A stretch of DNA of 11,308 bases from Acidimicrobiales bacterium (GCA_023264135.1 JALQSZ010000031.1:1-11308); one strand, 5' to 3'; shown: positions 1 through 6,810, counted from the first letter of the stretch. The notes: generated by a model from the sequence alone, not told the origin. Translations and numbers: made by a program.

Positions 1-738
1 GGGAATCAACGCTTCGGTCATCCGCTCGCGCTGCATGCGGAGCAAGTAGCAAACATCGACAGTGGGAAGCACTGCATCGATATCGGCACTCACCTTTACT
101 GGCCAACCCTCGAGACTTGGCGGGAGAAGCGTGGGCGGTGCCACCAAGGTGACATCGGCCCCGAGTGCGGTGAATGCCGCAACGTTGCTCCGCGCGACTC
201 GCGAATGGCGTATGTCGCCGACGATGGCGATGTGCTTACCAGCGACGTCGCCGAATCGTTGACGGATCGTGTAGCAATCGAGGAGAGCTTGCGTTGGGTG
301 TTCATGCCATCCGTCGCCAGCGTTAATCACTGCGCTTGTCGCCCACTGCGCAACTTGGCGAGGAACTCCAGCAGATGCGTGGCGCACAACAATTGCGTCG
401 ACACCCATCGCTTCGATGGTTTCGATCGTGTCGCGGAGTGATTCACCCTTCTTGACCGAAGAGGTGCTCACGCTGAAGTTCATGGTGTCGGCCGAAAGTC
501 GTTTCGCTGCGGTTTCGAAACTCAACCGCGTACGCGTGGAATCTTCGAAGAAGAGTGAGACCACGGTTCGGCCACGCAAGGCCGGAACTTTCGGAATCGT
601 GCGTTCGCTGACTTCAACGAACGAGTCGGTGAGTGTCAACACCTCAATGATGCCCGACGCGACGTCGGGACCGAGGTCGGTGATCGACAGCAAATTGCGC
701 ATGCTGCCGTGGCGAGGGTTTGTAAGAGTTCGGCTCAC
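1..738 (-). CDS. pyrB: Aspartate carbamoyltransferase catalytic subunit, N-terminal part (runs off left edge)
   Basis: Transfers carbamoyl from carbamoyl phosphate to L-aspartate, the committed step of de novo pyrimidine synthesis, in the cytoplasm. The frame is open for 246 codons from a GTG at 738 to the window edge; roughly the last 60-70 residues of a normal protein of about 310 are missing. I see the carbamoyl-phosphate loop [13 protein letters not shown] (about residues 64-76), [12 protein letters not shown] with its loop lysines, the HPTQALLD motif, [12 protein letters not shown] and the LLRMQRERM segment, all diagnostic of ATCase rather than ornithine carbamoyltransferase. The GTG start shares four bases (GTGA) with the pyrR stop, and a GGGGAG ribosome-binding sequence lies eight bases upstream inside pyrR. 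An internal ATG 12 codons in is possible but lacks such a signal. Expected to be co-transcribed with pyrR and under the same PyrR control. Confidence 0.97.
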   Translation of the reverse strand, partial: MSRTLTNPRHGSMRNLLSITDLGPDVASGIIEVLTLTDSFVEVSERTIPKVPALRGRTVVSLFFEDSTRTRLSFETAAKRLSADTMNFSVSTSSVKKGESLRDTIETIEAMGVDAIVVRHASAGVPRQVAQWATSAVINAGDGWHEHPTQALLDCYTIRQRFGDVAGKHIAIVGDIRHSRVARSNVAAFTALGADVTLVAPPTLLPPSLEGWPVKVSADIDAVLPTVDVCYLLRMQRERMTEALIP

Positions 739-1301
739 TTCACCATCTCCCCGAGATCGACACCCTCTGAGGTGACATCGACAACCTCGTCGCGTCGGGT
801 CGGAAGGTTCTTGCCGACATAGTCAGGTCGAATCGGGAGCTCGCGGTGGCCGCGGTCGACCATGACCGCGAGTTGCACCGCTCGGGCTCGTCCGTAATCG
901 GAGAGCGCATCGAGCGCAGCGCGGATCGTGCGGCCGGTGAAGAGCACATCGTCGACCAGCACGACTGTGCGACCGTCGAGGTCGCAAGGAATATCGGTGA
1001 CCGTTTCGGGCAGCACTGGTCGTAGGCCGATGTCGTCTCGGTAGAAGGCAACATCGAGACACCCGACGGGCACGTCGGTTCCGTCGATCCGTTCAAGCGC
1101 TTCGCACAGTCGGGCAGCGAGGGGCACTCCCCCGGTCTGAAGACCGATCACCACAACATCGTCGAGACCCTGATTCCGCTCAATGATTTCGTGCGCCATG
1201 CGCTTGGTCGCACGTTGCATGTCATCGGCGGTCATCACCCGGGTCCGGGCAACAAAAACGCCCCCATAAGGGGGCGTCAAGCGTCGTTCGCGTTCAGCCA
1301 C
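735..1301 (-). CDS. pyrR: PyrR, bifunctional pyr regulator / uracil phosphoribosyltransferase
   Basis: RNA-binding regulator of pyrimidine genes that senses UMP/UTP against PRPP; family members often also convert uracil plus PRPP to UMP. From GTG 1301 it is 188 residues, usual for the family. The PRPP-binding motif [13 protein letters not shown] lies at about 113-125, the family segment FYRDD at 87-91, and [18 protein letters not shown] at about 149-165. I chose GTG 1301 because AGGAAGGA sits eight bases upstream (1310-1317). The GTG 1238 / ATG 1235 pair nearer the conserved MTADDM block has only CCCGGACCCGG in front. A GTG at 1334 lies inside the predicted PyrR-binding loop and lacks a ribosome site. 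With the 1301 start the protein has a 22-residue lead before the conserved core; actinobacterial homologues I recall have about 12-16. An intrinsic terminator sits inside codons 9-17 of this extension. The gene overlaps pyrB by four bases. Confidence 0.95.
   Translation of the reverse strand: MAERERRLTPPYGGVFVARTRVMTADDMQRATKRMAHEIIERNQGLDDVVVIGLQTGGVPLAARLCEALERIDGTDVPVGCLDVAFYRDDIGLRPVLPETVTDIPCDLDGRTVVLVDDVLFTGRTIRAALDALSDYGRARAVQLAVMVDRGHRELPIRPDYVGKNLPTRRDEVVDVTSEGVDLGEMVK
1251..1277 (-). terminator. Intrinsic terminator / candidate pyr attenuator within the 5' end of pyrR
   Basis: On the minus strand ACGCCCCC (1277-1270) and GGGGGCGT (1265-1258) form an uninterrupted 8-bp stem, extendable by a G-U pair, around a TTAT loop. 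It is followed directly by TTTTTGTT (1258-1251). This is a canonical Rho-independent terminator. It lies 97 bases past the nusB stop and also inside the pyrR reading frame, where it encodes TPPYGGVFV. It could end the upstream alaS-nusB transcription unit, act as an attenuator for pyrR-pyrB, or both. Any pyrR transcript starting at the -10 at 1361-1366 has to pass it. The hairpin is directly visible; the attenuation role is inferred. Confidence 0.8.
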
Positions 1302-1317
1302 GTTCGTGGTCCTTCCT
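1298..1317 (-). promoter_or_regulatory. pyrR ribosome-binding site and start-codon hairpin
   Basis: AGGAAGGA at 1317-1310 is the strongest Shine-Dalgarno match in this leader and fixes GTG 1301 as the likely pyrR start. The start codon lies in the 3' arm of a small inverted repeat, CCAC-GAAC-GTGG (1309-1298), so initiation could be affected by local folding. The site lies eight bases downstream of the PyrR-binding hairpin, close enough for bound PyrR to hinder ribosome entry, as proposed for mycobacterial pyr leaders. Confidence 0.6.
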
Positions 1318-1324
1318 GTCCGTT

Positions 1325-1342
1325 CGGGCCTCACGGGACCCG
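1325..1342 (-). promoter_or_regulatory. PyrR-binding loop (RNA hairpin in the pyrR leader)
   Basis: The minus-strand RNA GGUCCCGUGAGGCC (1340-1327) matches the known PyrR-binding-loop consensus ARUCCNGNGAGGYU at 12 of 14 positions. The two differences are A to G at the first base and U to C at the last, which keeps them paired with each other. It folds with CGGG/CCCG at the base, a U-G and a C-G pair above, and a hexaloop CCGUGA that fits the conserved CNGNGA loop. It sits just ahead of the pyrR ribosome site and probably near the 5' end of the transcript. By analogy with Bacillus and Mycobacterium, UMP-bound PyrR should bind here to lower pyrR-pyrB expression. Confidence 0.75.
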
Positions 1343-1360
1343 CTTCACGGTCAGAAGGAG

Positions 1361-1366
1361 AGTGTA
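1361..1366 (-). promoter_or_regulatory. Candidate -10 element of the pyrR-pyrB promoter
   Basis: TACACT on the minus strand matches the TAnnnT form of an actinobacterial -10 box. It lies eight bases past the nusB stop and would put the transcript start near 1351-1354, about ten bases ahead of the PyrR-binding loop. I found no convincing -35 at 16-18 bases upstream, which is common in actinobacterial promoters. Its position relative to the leader hairpin is the main support. Confidence 0.45.
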
Positions 1367-1373
1367 TCGCGTG

Positions 1374-1781
1374 TCAGCGAACCGCGCCTGCGACCGCCGA
1401 GAGCACGCCATTCACATAGCGGCTGCTGTCGTCAGTGCTGTAGGACTTGGCCAGTTCAACGGCTTCAGAGATCACGACCGCAGTCGGCACATCGGGCCGG
1501 TGCATGAGTTCGTAGGTGGCCAGACGAAGGATCGCCCGATCAAGCGCCGGCATGCGATCGACATCCCAGTTGCGAGCGTGGGCGACGATCACTGCGTCGA
1601 GATCGTCTTGGTTCTCCCCCACGCCAACCACAAGCTCCGCGGCAAATTCGTCGGGACCGACAGGAAGGGAAGCGAGGACGTCGGCGATCGCATCGCCCTT
1701 CATCTCGGTTTCGTAGAGAAGGTGAAAGGCGCGCTCTCGGGCGTCGTGTCGATTGGTTGCGTTACCGAGGTCGTCGCTCAC
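1374..1781 (-). CDS. nusB: Transcription antitermination factor NusB
   Basis: Small all-helical protein that binds boxA RNA with NusE (S10) and supports antitermination, mainly on rRNA operons. At 135 residues it is of normal family length. The N-terminal signature ARERAFHLLYE (about 14-24) and the C-terminal block from WDVDRMPALDRAILRLATYEL through VPTAVVISEAVELAKSYS to RYVNGVLSAV are both intact. The start is a GTG at 1781 overlapping the efp stop by four bases (GTGA). The bases before it (CTGACCCGGGC) carry no Shine-Dalgarno match, so translation probably depends on ribosomes finishing efp. It is the last gene of the long upstream cluster; a 72-base gap with a promoter-like box and PyrR leader follows. 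Confidence 0.96.
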   Translation of the reverse strand: MSDDLGNATNRHDARERAFHLLYETEMKGDAIADVLASLPVGPDEFAAELVVGVGENQDDLDAVIVAHARNWDVDRMPALDRAILRLATYELMHRPDVPTAVVISEAVELAKSYSTDDSSRYVNGVLSAVAGAVR

Positions 1782-2341
1782 GCCCGGGTCAGATATTCGC
1801 CGGTGCGGGTATCGACCTTGACGCGATCATTCGGTTCGACAAACAGCGGAACCTGAATAATGAGACCAGTTTCGAGCGTGGCTGGCTTCCGAGCGCCAGA
1901 AACGCGATCGCCCTGAATCCCAGGTTCGGTTTCGGCGATGTTGAGTTCCACCGCAGCAGGAAGTTCAACTCCCACGATTTCCTCGCCGTACATCTTGAGC
2001 ACTGCTTCGCCATTTTCGACCAGGTAGTTCGACGCGTCACCGAGAGACGTGGGACCAACGTTGAGCTGGTCGTAGGTGGAGTTATCCATGAACACGTAGT
2101 CCTCGCCAGAGCGATACAGGAACTGCATTTCACGCTTGTCGATCATGGCGCGCTCGACTTTTTCACCAGCACGGAAGGTGCGCTCGACAACGGCGCCGTT
2201 GCGAACGTTCTTGAGCGTTGTGCGAACGAAGGCACCGCCCTTACCCGGCTTCACGTGTTGGAACTCGACAATTTCGAACAACACGCCTTCGATGTCGAGC
2301 GACATGCCGTTCTTGATGTCGTTGGTGGTGATGGTGGGCAT
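1778..2341 (-). CDS. efp: Elongation factor P
   Basis: Binds between the ribosomal P and E sites and relieves stalling at polyproline stretches. With the ATG at 2341 it is 187 residues, the normal size, with a KOW-like N-terminal domain and two OB domains. The loop that reaches the peptidyl-transferase centre reads HVKPGKGGAFVRT, with Lys34 at the tip, the residue modified in some bacteria. No lysine-modification gene is visible here. The signature near the C-terminus (VPLFVEPNDRVKVDTRTGEYLTRA) is cleanly present. AGGAAGG lies five bases before the ATG, one of the better ribosome sites in the cluster. In-frame codons further upstream run into the end of the peptidase gene and are not needed. 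Its stop overlaps the nusB start. Confidence 0.97.
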   Translation of the reverse strand: MPTITTNDIKNGMSLDIEGVLFEIVEFQHVKPGKGGAFVRTTLKNVRNGAVVERTFRAGEKVERAMIDKREMQFLYRSGEDYVFMDNSTYDQLNVGPTSLGDASNYLVENGEAVLKMYGEEIVGVELPAAVELNIAETEPGIQGDRVSGARKPATLETGLIIQVPLFVEPNDRVKVDTRTGEYLTRA

Positions 2342-2373
2342 GAGGGCCTTCCTGATCCGAACCGTGACAGTGG

Positions 2374-3519
2374 TCAGGGCGTCGGTGACTTCGTTGTGTG
2401 AGTGAGGGGTCGACACCCTTCGGGGGTGACGACGACGCTGTCTTCCATACGGACCCCGCCGTGCGCTGGGAGATAAACACCCGGTTCGACGGTGACGACG
2501 TCGCCGATCGAGAGCGTATCAGTGCTCGTCCCAGCGACTCTCGGGGCCTCGTGGATGTCCAAGCCCACCCCGTGGCCGGTCCCATGAGTGAAGGCATCGA
2601 GCCAACCGGCTTCGGCAATGACAGCACGAGCGGCGGCATCGACCTCGCTGGCGGCAACGCCGGGTCCCACTGCCGCCACGCCGGCAGCATTGGCAGCGGT
2701 GACAACCTCGAGCATCTGCACACAGGTTGGATCGACATCGCCTATCGCAACAGTGCGCGTCATGTCTGAGCAATAGCCGTCGACAACGCAGCCAAAATCC
2801 AGCACAACGAGATCACCGTCTTGGAGTTGGCGATCAGTGGGACGGGCGTGAGGCATTGCCCCGTTCGGACCCGACGCAACAATCGTCTCGAAACTTGTCC
2901 CCGATGCGCCGAGGCGCCGCATTTCCGAATCGAGAGCAAGTGCGAACTCTGATTCGGTCAAGCCGTCGAGGAGACTCGAACGGCGATTGGCCAGCGCGGC
3001 ATCGGCAACTGCCGCGGCCAATTCCATACGAGCGAGTTCTGCATCGTCTTTCGTTCGACGAAGTTGCTCAACGAGTCCGGTGGTTGGGACGACCTGTGAA
3101 TCTTGGAACCAGTCTTCGGAATAACGGCGTTGTGTTGACCAGGTGATGTGATCGGCTTCAAGGCCGACACGAGTGGCGTTGGCGACAGCGGCAGAGAGAA
3201 GTTCGCGTTGTGCAGTGGACGTGATCTCGAGTCGTGACGGCGCTTTTGATGCGGCAAGTTGGTCGGCGGCTTGTTCGGTGTAACGACCATCGGTGACCAA
3301 CACCATGTCATCGGGTGTCACAACAACGACGCCGGCGCTTCCAGTGAATCCGGAGAGATACCGGATATTGCTTGGTGCCGTCACCACCAATGCATCGAGT
3401 TCCGCTTCGTGCATGGCCAGACGCAATTTGTCGATCCGAGTTGCCACCAACAAGGGCGGCAGCGACGCGAAGCGATCTACCAACGATCCAGCCGAAGACG
3501 CAGTGGGCATTGCGGTCAC
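2374..3519 (-). CDS. pepQ: M24 family Xaa-Pro peptidase (aminopeptidase P / prolidase type)
   Basis: Dinuclear-metal 'pita-bread' peptidase that cleaves bonds next to proline, cytoplasmic as no signal peptide is seen. At 381 residues it has an N-terminal creatinase-like domain (about 25-150, with SNIRYLSGFTGSAG) and a C-terminal catalytic domain. All five metal ligands are recognisable: Asp241 in VVLDFG, Asp252 in CSDMTRT, His316 in HGTGHGVGLDIHE, Glu345 in VEPGVY and Glu359 in RMEDSV. His224 in MPHARP fits the substrate-binding histidine. The GTG at 3519 overlaps the aroQ stop by four bases; ATG 3510 is a possible alternative three codons in. The corresponding mycobacterial gene next to efp is called pepQ, but aminopeptidase P versus prolidase specificity cannot be told from the sequence. 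A 32-base gap separates it from efp. Confidence 0.92.
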   Translation of the reverse strand: MTAMPTASSAGSLVDRFASLPPLLVATRIDKLRLAMHEAELDALVVTAPSNIRYLSGFTGSAGVVVVTPDDMVLVTDGRYTEQAADQLAASKAPSRLEITSTAQRELLSAAVANATRVGLEADHITWSTQRRYSEDWFQDSQVVPTTGLVEQLRRTKDDAELARMELAAAVADAALANRRSSLLDGLTESEFALALDSEMRRLGASGTSFETIVASGPNGAMPHARPTDRQLQDGDLVVLDFGCVVDGYCSDMTRTVAIGDVDPTCVQMLEVVTAANAAGVAAVGPGVAASEVDAAARAVIAEAGWLDAFTHGTGHGVGLDIHEAPRVAGTSTDTLSIGDVVTVEPGVYLPAHGGVRMEDSVVVTPEGCRPLTHTTKSPTP

Positions 3520-3959
3520 TTCAGCAACGTTGCGACGGCATCGACAGCGAGTCGGTATCCGTCACCACCGAAACCGGCAATGGTTCCGGTGGCAACCGGC
3601 GCAACGACCGAGGTCTTCCGCCATTCTTCGCGAGCTGCTGGGTTTGAAAGGTGCAGTTCAACGACCGGACCTTCAAACGCTGCAAGTGCATCGTGCAACG
3701 ACCACGCGTAATGCGTGAACGCACCTGGATTGAAGACGATTGCAGCGCATCGGCGACGAGCACCGTGAATCGCTTCGACCAATTCCGATTCCGCATTCGA
3801 CTGAAGGTGCTCGATCACAAGACCATGCGCTTGTGCTGCGCTGGTTGCAGTCGCCACGTGGTCAGCAAGCGTTGCCGTTCCGTAAATCTCTGGTTCTCGA
3901 TCGCCGAGAAGATTGAGGTTCACTCCGGAAAGCAGCAGAACAATTGGCGCATCCGACAT
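3516..3959 (-). CDS. aroQ: 3-dehydroquinate dehydratase, type II
   Basis: Third shikimate-pathway step: dehydrates 3-dehydroquinate to 3-dehydroshikimate; type II enzymes are dodecamers with a flavodoxin-like fold. The protein has 147 residues, as expected. Residues matching the mycobacterial active site are all present: Asn14, Arg21 and Tyr26 in NLNLLGDREPEIYG, Asn77 and His83 in NPGAFTH, His103 in ELHLSN, and Arg110/Arg114. Small departures from the commonest motifs are GVNLN for GPNLN and NAES for NxEG in the QSN block. The ATG at 3959 shares one base with the aroB stop (TGATG), and AAGGAGA lies eight bases ahead (3966-3972), a strong ribosome site. The stop overlaps the peptidase start by four bases. 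Confidence 0.96.
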   Translation of the reverse strand: MSDAPIVLLLSGVNLNLLGDREPEIYGTATLADHVATATSAAQAHGLVIEHLQSNAESELVEAIHGARRRCAAIVFNPGAFTHYAWSLHDALAAFEGPVVELHLSNPAAREEWRKTSVVAPVATGTIAGFGGDGYRLAVDAVATLLK

Positions 3960-4975
3960 CAGTGGTCTCCTTCGCCTCGGATTGCATCGATTGCGTCTTC
4001 GATGAGTGCAACGTCGACGCCGGTTACTGATTCAACTCCGTTAGGACCGTCGAGAACGAACGTAATTCCGTCGAGAGCCTTTTTGTCGCGTCCCATCAAA
4101 GAGATGAGTTCACCGTTGTCGAGCCCCGTGGGCAACGTGAGGGGCAGGTCGTAGGCGCCCACCACACGGCGGTGTTCGGCAACTCGCTCAGCGTCGATAC
4201 GGCCCAAACGCTGAGCCAATTCAGCAGCAAAGATCAAACCGATCGCAACCGCTTCACCGTGACGAAGATCGTGATCGCCAGCGATTTCGATGGCATGAGC
4301 CAGGGTGTGTCCGTAATTGAGCGTTGCTCGGGCACCACCTTCGCGCTCGTCGCTGGCAACGACAGCAGCCTTAATTGCAACGCACGCGGCAACTTGTTCA
4401 TCGATGGGCAGAGCGTCGATGCCTTCTCCGCCGAGAAAGTGATACTTCGCGATCTCGCCGAGACCACAGCGGTACTCACGTGGAGGTAGTGACGACAACA
4501 AGCCGGTATCGCACACCACGCCCGAAGGCTGCCAGTAGGCGCCAATCAAATTCTTTCCTTCGGGAATGTTCACGCCGGTCTTGCCACCAATCGCAGCGTC
4601 GACCTGTCCGACCAGCGTCGTGGAGACATGCACAACGGGAACACCGCGGTGATACGACGCCGCCGCGTATCCCGCAGTGTCGGTGACGATTCCTCCACCC
4701 ACGGCGACAACGCAGTCAGCACGAGTGAGACCCCATTGCGCAAACTGCCGACACAGCGATTCAACGGTCGACATTGATTTGGAGTGTTCACCATCACCCA
4801 TCGTGAACACCTTGTGGTCACGACCAGGGTCGACATCGATTCCGAGACCTTCTTGGGTCACGATGGCAACACGCTTGGCGCGTTCTGGGATGAGGCGGGC
4901 GATTTCGTTTCGCGCACCGTCTCCGACGAGTACTTCGTAGGACCGATCAGCGAGCTGCACCGGCACGACGATCAT
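3959..4975 (-). CDS. aroB: 3-dehydroquinate synthase
   Basis: Second shikimate-pathway step: NAD- and metal-dependent cyclisation of DAHP to 3-dehydroquinate. From ATG 4975 it is 338 residues. The NAD-binding GGGIVTD is at about 93-99, followed by STTLVGQVDAAIGGKTGVN (119-136). Metal ligands are Glu174 in GLGEIAKY, His223 in LNYGHTLAHAIE and His239 in RHGEAVAIGL, with the same 16-residue His-His spacing as in the fungal enzyme. I chose ATG 4975 because it starts at the conserved N-terminal strand (MIVVPVQL) and overlaps the aroK stop by four bases (ATGA). A longer frame, possible from 5041, would only cover the aroK end and has no family similarity. Its last base is shared with the aroQ start. 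Confidence 0.97.
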   Translation of the reverse strand: MIVVPVQLADRSYEVLVGDGARNEIARLIPERAKRVAIVTQEGLGIDVDPGRDHKVFTMGDGEHSKSMSTVESLCRQFAQWGLTRADCVVAVGGGIVTDTAGYAAASYHRGVPVVHVSTTLVGQVDAAIGGKTGVNIPEGKNLIGAYWQPSGVVCDTGLLSSLPPREYRCGLGEIAKYHFLGGEGIDALPIDEQVAACVAIKAAVVASDEREGGARATLNYGHTLAHAIEIAGDHDLRHGEAVAIGLIFAAELAQRLGRIDAERVAEHRRVVGAYDLPLTLPTGLDNGELISLMGRDKKALDGITFVLDGPNGVESVTGVDVALIEDAIDAIRGEGDH

Positions 4976-5508
4976 GGCGCGCCAACTTTCTCGACAACCG
5001 CGATGATCGAGGCGACAACAGTGGCGATTGGCGCCGTGCAATCGACGACCGCATCGGCGACTTCGCTGTAGAGGGCTTCTCGATCGGCTTCCATTTGCGT
5101 CAATGTTGCCCGTGGATCGTTGGCGAGTGCGGGACGGTGCGTTCCGCGAGAGGTGCGGCCAACAAGAACGTCGACTGGTGCACGCATCCAGACCACTGTC
5201 CCCGAGTCTCGAAGCCGAGTTCGGGTCGTTGAATCAAGTACGGATCCACCGGCAGCTGCGATCACCGACGCGGTCGGAGAAGAAAGGAGTTCTGCCATCA
5301 CCGCAGCTTCGATTTCCCGAAAGGCTGGTTCGCCATCGGTGGAGAAAATCTCGGTGACCGCGCGCCCAGTTCGGGCGACGACTTCATCGTCGGAATCGAA
5401 AAAGGGTCGATCGAGTTGCTTTGCAACTCGACGACCAACCGTGGACTTCCCGACTCCCATCATCCCGATCAGTACGACATGGGAGGAACGAGAAGTGGCG
5501 GAGCTCAC
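4972..5508 (-). CDS. aroK: Shikimate kinase
   Basis: Phosphorylates shikimate at O3 using ATP, the fifth pathway step. At 178 residues it is a normal-length P-loop NMP-kinase-like protein. The Walker A motif is GMMGVGKST (15-23), the shikimate/Mg2+ motif FFDSDDEV is at 36-43, Arg64 lies in AFREIE, the GG pair is at 87-88 in AAAGGSV, and the lid arginine lies in HRPAL (Arg125). The GTG at 5508 overlaps the aroC stop by four bases; the preceding CGCCAAAAGC has no Shine-Dalgarno match, so coupling to aroC is likely. Its own stop overlaps aroB (ATGA). It lies between aroC and aroB, the usual actinobacterial order. Confidence 0.97.
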   Translation of the reverse strand: MSSATSRSSHVVLIGMMGVGKSTVGRRVAKQLDRPFFDSDDEVVARTGRAVTEIFSTDGEPAFREIEAAVMAELLSSPTASVIAAAGGSVLDSTTRTRLRDSGTVVWMRAPVDVLVGRTSRGTHRPALANDPRATLTQMEADREALYSEVADAVVDCTAPIATVVASIIAVVEKVGAP

Positions 5509-6770
5509 GCTTTTGGCGCATCGGCGCCGTCGGCGAACGCCTGACCGGCGTCCCAGTTGAGAGGGGTCGCATCGGGATCGAGAGATGCATCGGTATCAAT
5601 ACGAGCAGTCTGTTCACGAACCTGCGCAATGAATGTGTCGTGATTACGAACGAACTCTTGCAATGAGTCGCCACCAAATTTCCGGAGACATTCGTTTGCA
5701 AGCACGAGTGCCGCCATGGCTTCGGCAACAACACCCATTGCAGGGACAGCGGTGACATCGGTTCGTTCGCGGAAGGAAACGCCAGCTTCTTTCGTCGCCG
5801 TATCGACGGTGGCAAGCACCGGACGGTTCAGCGTTGCGAGTGGTTTCATCGCCACGTGAGCAACCAAAACTTCTCCGGTGGACATTCCGCCTTCGATTCC
5901 GCCAGCGTTTGCACTTGTACGTCGATAGGTCGCCGCCGCCTCGTCCCAAATGATGGGGTCGTGTGCTTCGGAACCGGGACGACCGGCAACGTCGAAACCG
6001 TCGCCAATTTCCACGCCCTTCACCGCTTGGATGGACAGCAGTGCCTGTGCGAGTAATCCGTCGAGACGACGATCCCAGTGCACGTGGCTTCCCAGACCGA
6101 TCGGAACTCCGTGTGCAACAACTTCGACAACACCGCCGAGCGAGTCGCCGGCTTTTTGTGCCGCTTTGATTTCAGCGATCATCGCTTCTTCCGCAACGGC
6201 ATCGAGGCAGCGCACCTCTGAGTCGTCGACAGGAGCAAAGCCACCTGGTTCCGGTCGCGCAGCATCCGATGCGCGCACTGAACCCAACGCAATGACGTGA
6301 GATCCGACCTCGGTACCGAGGTGTGAAAGGAGTGCCTTCGCGACCGCGCCAGCTGCCACTCGAGCGGCGGTTTCACGAGCCGACGCGCGTTCAAGAACGT
6401 TTCGGGCATCGTCGAACGCGTACTTCTGCATTCCCGTGAGATCAGCGTGACCTGGCCGCGGTGTCGTGAGCTTCTGCGATGTCTTGCCCGGATGGGGAGA
6501 CATTTCTTCAGTCCACTTTTTTTCCCATTCGCTGTTGCCAATCTCGATTGCAAGCGGTGAACCGAGGGTGACTCCGTGGCGAACGCCGGAGAGGATCGTG
6601 ATTTCGTCGGCCTCGAACTTCATTCGAGGTCCGCGGCCGAAGCCCAAGCGGCGGCGGGCCAACTCGTTTCCGATTTGGTCGACAGTGATGGGCAAACCAG
6701 ATGGAAGCCCCTCGAGAATGACGACGAGGGCCTTGCCATGGGATTCACCGGCGGTCAGATAACGCAGCAC
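5505..6770 (-). CDS. aroC: Chorismate synthase
   Basis: Last step of the common aromatic pathway: converts EPSP to chorismate with reduced FMN. The 421-residue protein carries the family signatures: GESHG (8-12), [12 protein letters not shown] (39-50), RPGHAD (105-110), ARETA (131-135), [15 protein letters not shown] (286-300) and [14 protein letters not shown] (333-346). The catalytic histidines are His11 and His108. It is somewhat longer than the common 360-400, mainly from a low-complexity Asp/Ala-rich C-terminal tail (about 391-421). The GTG at 6770 is the only reasonable start: an in-frame TAG lies three codons upstream (6780-6782) and the protein already begins at the conserved [11 protein letters not shown]. 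No Shine-Dalgarno is visible; a -10-like TAGATT ends six bases before the GTG, which would fit a leaderless transcript. Confidence 0.97.
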   Translation of the reverse strand: MLRYLTAGESHGKALVVILEGLPSGLPITVDQIGNELARRRLGFGRGPRMKFEADEITILSGVRHGVTLGSPLAIEIGNSEWEKKWTEEMSPHPGKTSQKLTTPRPGHADLTGMQKYAFDDARNVLERASARETAARVAAGAVAKALLSHLGTEVGSHVIALGSVRASDAARPEPGGFAPVDDSEVRCLDAVAEEAMIAEIKAAQKAGDSLGGVVEVVAHGVPIGLGSHVHWDRRLDGLLAQALLSIQAVKGVEIGDGFDVAGRPGSEAHDPIIWDEAAATYRRTSANAGGIEGGMSTGEVLVAHVAMKPLATLNRPVLATVDTATKEAGVSFRERTDVTAVPAMGVVAEAMAALVLANECLRKFGGDSLQEFVRNHDTFIAQVREQTARIDTDASLDPDATPLNWDAGQAFADGADAPKA

Positions 6771-6776
6771 CGTTCC

Positions 6777-6782
6777 AATCTA
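6777..6782 (-). promoter_or_regulatory. Candidate -10 box of a leaderless aroC promoter
   Basis: TAGATT on the minus strand fits TAnnnT and ends six bases before the aroC GTG, so transcription would begin at or next to the start codon. The absence of a Shine-Dalgarno match before aroC and the 59-base gap behind the peptidase gene support this. No -35 is evident (CGGGGG in that position). A hexamer this loose occurs often by chance. Confidence 0.3.
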
Positions 6783-6786
6783 CCGG

Positions 6787-6810
6787 TGGCACTGACCCTC
6801 CCCCGTGCCA
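6787..6810 (-). repeat. Inverted repeat in the gap between the A24 peptidase gene and aroC
   Basis: TGGCAC (6810-6805) and GTGCCA (6792-6787) on the minus strand are perfect inverted copies around a 12-base purine-rich loop (GGGGGAGGGTCA). No U-tract follows, so it is not an intrinsic terminator. It may be an RNA-processing or operator element for aroC, or chance. The gap spans 6771-6829. Confidence 0.35.

Noticed and set aside
1302..1334. pyrR start at GTG 1334
   Set aside because: That codon lies within the loop of the predicted PyrR-binding hairpin and has no ribosome site; GTG 1301 has AGGAAGGA.
1302..1376. Separate leader peptide ahead of pyrR, as in classical translation-coupled attenuators
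   Set aside because: The only frame with a good ribosome site (GTG 1301) has no stop before the PyrR body, so it is the gene itself rather than a separate peptide.
1191..1856. 221-codon plus-strand frame opposite pyrR, the leader and nusB
   Set aside because: No recognisable domain or ribosome site, and it covers two clearly conserved genes on the other strand.
2342..2373. Possible promoter or terminator in the gap between the peptidase gene and efp
   Set aside because: Only 32 bases, with a ribosome site but no convincing -10 box, stable hairpin or U-tract.
1757..2401. 214-codon plus-strand frame opposite efp
   Set aside because: Antisense shadow of EF-P; no motif and no initiation signal seen.
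4976..5041. Longer aroB frame starting at 5041
   Set aside because: The added 22 residues would lie wholly in the aroK 3' end and lack family similarity; ATG 4975 with its ATGA overlap fits better.
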